Below, one piece after another: positions 6,503-8,978 of a stretch of 8,978 bases of DNA. Each line of letters begins with the position of its first letter. Positions within the stretch are counted from its first letter, which is position 1. Source of the DNA: JANOMH01 sp031422295 (GTDB lineage: Bacteria > Pseudomonadota > Alphaproteobacteria > Rhodobacterales > Rhodobacteraceae); NCBI GenBank assembly GCA_031422295.1, contig JANOQM010000017.1, forward strand, positions 1 to 8,978. The letters run 5' to 3'. The notes under the pieces were generated by a model. It was not told the DNA's origin and made no database searches. It worked only from the letters and a program-made list of their open reading frames with translations. Made by a program: the position numbers and the translations under genes.

Positions 6503-7022
6503 CGGTGTGGGCCAGGATGAAGATCCGGAGCCGCTGGTGCGGCGCGCCGACTTCTGCCGCAGAGAACAGACCCGCCGCAGGCGTGTAGCCCATGCGCCAA
6601 AGCTCTCGCAGCACGGATTCAAGGCCGAGGGTGACGTGCCCGGCGACGTTTTCGAGAAAGACCCATTCTGGGCTGCACTCGCTGATGACGCGTGCAACCT
6701 CGGGCCAGTGGTGACGGGGGTCGTTGGCACCCTCGCGTTTGCCAGCGGCGCTGAAGGGTTGGCAAGGATATCCGGCAAGGACGATGTCGAAGGCACTTCG
6801 GAAGGGCCGGGCATCGAAACTGCGCAGATCGTCCCAGATTGGGGCCGGGGCGAAATAGCCTGCGCGCTGGGCGGCGATGAGGACGGCGCGGGGCCAGTCC
6901 TCCCACTCGACGAAGGCGCGGGTGTGATATCCGGGTTCGGCCAGCATGACGCCCAGATCAAGGCCTCCGCCGCCTGCGCAGAGCGACAATCCGTGCCGGG
7001 GACGTGACACCATGCCATTCAC
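5772..7022 (-). CDS. Phage-type DNA cytosine-C5 methyltransferase (frame 1)
   Basis: A 416-aa C5-cytosine methylase. Motif I is GLSLCAGGGGLDLG (11-24), motif IV GYPCQPFSAAGKR (84-96, catalytic Cys87), motif VI FLENVAGHV (122-130, Glu124), motif VIII APHQRLRIFIL (160-170), and motif X LLGNGVHPLAAAHAW (373-387). Between VIII and X lies a low-complexity region with four LADT-like blocks (LAHTD 170, LVDAQ 205, MANAG 237, VADTS 268), typical of phage methylases and presumably the target-recognition region. The GTG at 7022 forms a GTGA overlap with the upstream stop and has GAGGGG just before it; an ATG at 7013 is the alternative. The enzyme probably modifies phage DNA against host restriction. The gene is unusual because its 3' part is also open and family-like in the +1 frame, and because the frame-1 stop lies 12 bases before the next start instead of overlapping it. 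Confidence 0.88.
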   Translation of the reverse strand: MNGMVSRPRHGLSLCAGGGGLDLGVMLAEPGYHTRAFVEWEDWPRAVLIAAQRAGYFAPAPIWDDLRSFDARPFRSAFDIVLAGYPCQPFSAAGKREGANDPRHHWPEVARVISECSPEWVFLENVAGHVTLGLESVLRELWRMGYTPAAGLFSAAEVGAPHQRLRIFILAHTDEPASRHRQLQPGREQRLHPQSRGAGAGHNQLVDAQGIGRREGWAGPELWVGRDTTPASAGGAMANAGGRRSGRPAAGQDQQPGRTEAECTGDPVADTSGAELEGQQPGQRDPRRWQKPDGYPALPGETGLHPPGPGDHAAWAATVASRPDLAPAVGFDDCLAWACRVAAHLESPGAAAAEPAVRRLVDGLAHRARALRLLGNGVHPLAAAHAWRTLAAAHGLRPVDLAASGWAGRPSADEPL

Positions 7023-7987
7023 CGCACCCCTCGCTGGCGAAGGCGTTCGGGCGTCACCAGGCCTCGAACCAGCATGGCATCACGGATGGTGTTGCTGATC
7101 ACGCTCTGGGGCAGATAGCTGTCGGCATTGACCAACTTGGCGTAAAACGCCGCCTTTTCGTCGTCGCTGAGCGGAAGCTTCACTTCGCCCTTGCGATGCA
7201 GCTTGGCCCTCTTGCCGTTGGCGCTTTCTGCGGCAGCGATTGCATCGCGCTGGGCGGCCCGTTCCATGAACCGGTCGAGGGCTTTCGGCCCATCGGGCGG
7301 ATTGGGATGATCGCCCCGGCTTTCGGTGGCGATCTCGAGGATCCGATCCTCTGACAGCCCGAGGTCATTCCGCCAGCGCTGCACATGGAGCCGCGCTGGC
7401 CAGCCCTGCCACCAGGCGGGCAGGGTGGCATTTGCGGCGAAGCCCAGCGCGTTCAGAAGCTCTGCGAAAAACCGATCAAAATCGGAATCGCGCGCTTGCG
7501 CATCCTCCTCCTCCTTTACAGGTTTACTTAGGGGTTCTCTTACAAGGTTAATCTCCGGATTCCGGAGATGGCTTTCGGCAAAATCCGGAGATGGCTTTGC
7601 CGAAAAACCGGAGATGGCTCCATGTCCGGAATCCGGAGATGGGTCGCTATCCAGTTCACCGTCCGTTCCCGCAAAGCCGTCTCCGGTTTCCGGAGTTGGC
7701 TCTGGTGGGAATCCGTCCTCAAACCCCAGGATGTAGCGGGTGGCGAGGCGCTTGTGGGTATGGGGATCCTGCGCCCGAACACGGTGGATCAGGCGCAATT
7801 CCTGCAACTTGGCGAGGTGTTCGTTCAACGCCGAGATCGACATTTCCGCATCGTCCGCCAGCCGCGCCTGCGTCGGGAAGCAGCCGAAGTCCGGGTTGTG
7901 CCGATCACACAGGAACCAAAGCACGATCTTGGTGGCGGGCTTCAGCCCGCGTAGCTGGATGGCCCAGACAGTTGCCTTGTGGCTCAT
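7019..7987 (-). CDS. Winged-helix replication-initiator-like phage protein
   Basis: A 322-aa protein. Residues 1-90 form a helix-turn-helix/winged-helix domain (WAIQLRGLKPATKIVLWFL; recognition part PTQARLADDAEMSISALNEHLAKLQELRLI; wing near 70-85), similar in layout to HTH_36-type phage replication proteins and the lambda O N-terminus. Residues 91-165 are a disordered acidic/proline-rich linker. Residues 167-322 form a helical C-terminal part with two tryptophan-rich turns (AWWQGWPARLHVQRW) and a basic end (PERLRQRGVR). The linker-coding DNA holds the iteron-like cluster described separately, which supports a role in starting replication by binding its own gene. The ATG at 7987 overlaps the VRR-NUC stop (ATGA), and its own stop overlaps the methyltransferase GTG. 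It could alternatively be a transcription regulator of phage early genes. Confidence 0.75.
   Translation of the reverse strand: MSHKATVWAIQLRGLKPATKIVLWFLCDRHNPDFGCFPTQARLADDAEMSISALNEHLAKLQELRLIHRVRAQDPHTHKRLATRYILGFEDGFPPEPTPETGDGFAGTDGELDSDPSPDSGHGAISGFSAKPSPDFAESHLRNPEINLVREPLSKPVKEEEDAQARDSDFDRFFAELLNALGFAANATLPAWWQGWPARLHVQRWRNDLGLSEDRILEIATESRGDHPNPPDGPKALDRFMERAAQRDAIAAAESANGKRAKLHRKGEVKLPLSDDEKAAFYAKLVNADSYLPQSVISNTIRDAMLVRGLVTPERLRQRGVR
7551..7702. repeat. Iteron-like repeat cluster, candidate replication origin
   Basis: Plus-strand copies of TCCGGAGATGGCTTT start at 7561, 7584, 7607 (first base changed), 7632 and 7689 (TCCGGAGTTGGCTC). Intervals between the first four are 23, 23 and 25 bp. 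Two perfect inverted repeats share the motif: ATCTCCGGA-T-TCCGGAGAT (7551-7569) and CTCCGG-TTT-CCGGAG (7681-7695). Directly beside the cluster, 7515-7552 is AT-rich (13 of 38 bases are G or C) in an otherwise GC-rich region. Repeats plus AT-rich stretch inside an initiator gene is the arrangement of the lambda origin. The repeats are seen directly; origin function is inference. Confidence 0.55.
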
Positions 7988-8376
7988 GGTGCTGCCCTCC
8001 GCGCTGGGCGGACAGGGCTGGTGAAGCCGTGATCGGCCAGCGCGCCCAGCGCATCGTCCAGACTGCGTATCAGCGCCCAGCCGAAACCTTGCGCCAGCAC
8101 AGCGTCGCGAAATGCCTCCTGATCGGGACGCAGTCGGCCCTTCGGTGCCTTCAGCTCAAAGAACAGGACGCGCCCGTCGTGAAGCACCATCAGATCGGCG
8201 AAGCCCGCATGCACGCCCATGCCGACCAGGATCGCCTGGTGCCTGGCACCGCGGGGCCCGGCTTCGGTCACCTCGTTGGCGCAGTGGTGGATGATGGCCG
8301 TACGGGGCAGCGCGAAACGCAGCGCCTGCACAACTGCACGCTGCAGATCAGCCTCCGGGGTATTGCGCCGGGTCAT
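7984..8376 (-). CDS. Stand-alone VRR-NUC domain nuclease
   Basis: A 130-aa protein consisting essentially of one VRR-NUC (PD-(D/E)XK superfamily) domain. The diagnostic residues are present: Glu8 in TPEADLQRAV, the G-x-G...GFADLMV block (52-64) with metal-binding Asp61, FFELKAPKG (72-80) with Glu74 and Lys76, and Gln86 in RPDQEAF. Such small VRR-NUC proteins are common in phages and are thought to act as structure-specific DNA nucleases in replication or recombination. The ATG at 8376 forms an ATGA overlap with the preceding gene; a longer open frame up to 8466 would run into that gene and reads as noise. It sits directly before the initiator-like gene, as expected for a replication module. 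Which DNA structure it cuts is unknown. Confidence 0.88.
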   Translation of the reverse strand: MTRRNTPEADLQRAVVQALRFALPRTAIIHHCANEVTEAGPRGARHQAILVGMGVHAGFADLMVLHDGRVLFFELKAPKGRLRPDQEAFRDAVLAQGFGWALIRSLDDALGALADHGFTSPVRPARRAAP

Positions 8377-8639
8377 GCGGCACCGCCGTTCGGGAAGACC
8401 GCAGCAGCGATCGCGTGCAGGGGACGTCGATCCAAAAAGCGCAGCAGCTCGACGGCGTCGGTGCATTCATTGGCATCGTCGGTCTGCGCAGCGACGACCC
8501 GGCAAGCGAGGATGACCAGCGTTTCGGGATGCTGCGGGACATCGGCGAGGATGCTGCGTGCTTCTGTCAGGCGATCCAGCATCCAGTCACTGGTGGCAGA
8601 GGATGCGTTGACGGGCAGGTGGGACAGGAGCCGGGTCAT
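8373..8639 (-). CDS. Small phage protein of unknown function
   Basis: An 88-aa protein beginning MTRLLSHLPVNASSATSDWM. It appears mostly helical, with a hydrophobic helix HPETLVILACRVVAAQ in the middle and LLRFLDRRPLHAIAAAVFP near the end; the hydrophobic parts are amphipathic rather than clear membrane segments. I do not recognise the family. The ATG at 8639 overlaps the stop of the HTH gene (ATGA), and its own stop overlaps the VRR-NUC start in the same way. These two junctions are the main support for this start over an upstream ATG at 8795, which would lie deep inside the HTH gene. Confidence 0.65.
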   Translation of the reverse strand: MTRLLSHLPVNASSATSDWMLDRLTEARSILADVPQHPETLVILACRVVAAQTDDANECTDAVELLRFLDRRPLHAIAAAVFPNGGAA

Positions 8640-8881
8640 TTCCGCCCTCCGGCCGCTTTGGCCCGAGGCATTTCCTGCGCGCCCAGCCAGTCCTGCACGA
8701 CCCGGCGGCGATAAAGCACCATGCGCCCAGCGCGGACGCAGGGCGGGCCAAAGCGCCGCGCTTCCCAGCGCCCCAGCGTGTCGACCGTCACGCACAGGGC
8801 ATCGGCCAAGTCCTTGCGGCTGATCCAGCCCGAAAGCAGGGCTGCGCTGGTCGTCTCTGTTTCTGTCCTTGGTTGAATCAT
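8636..8881 (-). CDS. Small helix-turn-helix protein, excisionase/AlpA-like
   Basis: An 81-aa protein with a single MerR-type HTH_17 fold at residues 18-68: WISRKDLADALCVTVDTLGRW (helix-turn-helix), then a basic wing FGPPCVRAGRMVLYRRRVVQDWL. This layout is typical of phage excisionases and AlpA-like regulators that bind DNA near attachment sites or early promoters. A good Shine-Dalgarno (AGGAG) lies six bases upstream of the ATG at 8881. It leads a run of coupled genes, so it may regulate the early operon. No integrase gene is in the window, so excision versus transcription control cannot be decided. Confidence 0.8.
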   Translation of the reverse strand: MIQPRTETETTSAALLSGWISRKDLADALCVTVDTLGRWEARRFGPPCVRAGRMVLYRRRVVQDWLGAQEMPRAKAAGGRK

Positions 8882-8978
8882 CGTGGTCTCCTGATAGCCG
8901 CCCGGGGTGGACGGTCGCTGTCAGGCCCCGAGAGCAGATAATCAGGGGTGGCGGGGTGGCGAAGGGTGGCGGGCATGT
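8878..8978 (-). CDS. 3' end of an upstream phage gene (partial)
   Basis: A minus-strand frame is open from the window edge to a TGA at 8878-8880 and forms an ATGA overlap with the HTH gene. An in-frame ATG lies at 8976, giving 32 codons (starting MPATLRHPATPDYLL, ending RRPR), but the gene may begin beyond the window. The same stop-start architecture recurs at four later junctions, which is the main evidence for coding. No function can be given. Confidence 0.4.
   Translation of the reverse strand, partial: MPATLRHPATPDYLLSGPDSDRPPRAAIRRPR
8888..8892 (-). promoter_or_regulatory. Ribosome binding site of the HTH gene
   Basis: AGGAG on the minus strand, six bases before the ATG at 8881. It is embedded in the last codons of the upstream coding frame. 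Confidence 0.65.

Noticed and set aside
5106..6520. Plus-strand open frames of 318 and 376 codons
   Set aside because: They are antisense to the methyltransferase and 249-aa genes, with low-complexity Arg/Pro/Ala-rich translations and no domain signal.
6520..7018. 5' half of the +1 frame in the phage methyltransferase gene as a protein
   Set aside because: Although open, it reads as Ser/Pro-rich noise, whereas frame 1 here holds motifs I, IV, VI and VIII. Only the part after about 6520 is family-like in the +1 frame.
7551..7702. CRISPR-like array
   Set aside because: The repeats are about 13-15 bp with spacers of about 10 bp that are themselves similar, and they lie inside a coding gene. 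This does not fit CRISPR repeat and spacer lengths.
8377..8795. Longer N-termini for the 88-aa and VRR-NUC proteins (starts at 8795 and 8466)
   Set aside because: The extensions lie inside neighbouring genes, look random, and ignore the ATGA-coupled starts at 8639 and 8376.
7591..8823. Plus-strand open frame of 410 codons
   Set aside because: It lies antisense to four genes with clear domains or coupled starts, and its translation is rich in Arg/Ala/Ser/Pro without any recognisable fold. Long antisense frames are expected in DNA of this GC content.
8946..8971. Three copies of GGGTGGCG near the right edge
   Set aside because: They fall in the Ala/Thr/Pro-coding end of the upstream frame and are short and GC-rich, so codon composition explains them adequately.

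Overview
The window looks like part of a prophage or phage-derived element in a GC-rich alphaproteobacterium (Rhodobacterales-like), carrying a lower-GC defence cassette. The organism call is inference from GC content, protein style and gene order. All supported genes lie on the minus strand, so the natural reading direction is from position 8978 down to position 1.

Region 1 (8978 to about 5110, high GC) is a tight phage-type early operon. In order it holds the 3' end of an upstream gene, a small HTH/excisionase-like protein, an 88-aa unknown, a stand-alone VRR-NUC nuclease, a winged-helix replication-initiator-like protein, a phage-type DNA cytosine-C5 methyltransferase and a 249-aa unknown. 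Neighbouring genes are chained by 4-bp ATGA/GTGA stop-start overlaps. Two features stand out. First, the initiator-like gene carries a cluster of direct repeats with a 23-bp period next to an AT-rich stretch. The period is not a multiple of three and the motif is translated in all three phases, so the DNA rather than the peptide seems conserved; this resembles the origin inside the lambda O gene. Second, the 3' 60% of the phage methyltransferase gene is open in two frames, and both frames read like known methyltransferase C-termini. Frame 1 has LADT-like repeats and motif X. The +1 frame has W-x-T-P repeats and an LNP...LMGWP module, and it is this +1 frame that makes the ATGA coupling with the next gene.

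Region 2 (about 5110 to 430, visibly lower GC) is a probable cargo cassette placed just after the 249-aa gene, whose last ~33 codons already have the cassette-like composition. It encodes a full-length 5mC methyltransferase, a PD-(D/E)XK-like putative restriction endonuclease, a GHKL (MutL/MORC/Hsp90-type) ATPase and a Rossmann-fold methyltransferase-like protein of unknown function. The first two overlap by 8 bp and the last two by 1 bp, with a 139-bp gap between the pairs. The likely logic is restriction-modification, with the ATPase and Rossmann pair either assisting the nuclease or forming a second defence module. Association of MORC/MutL-like ATPases with restriction-modification genes is established in comparative genomics; this exact four-gene set I cannot place as a named system.

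Region 3 (1 to 429) has no convincing gene. It contains a tandem repeat of GGTGGCTTCC at exact 23-bp spacing (68-123), which may be the end of a mobile element lying beyond the left edge, and a 7-bp inverted repeat downstream of the last cassette gene. No tRNA, rRNA, CRISPR array, integrase or transposase gene was found.
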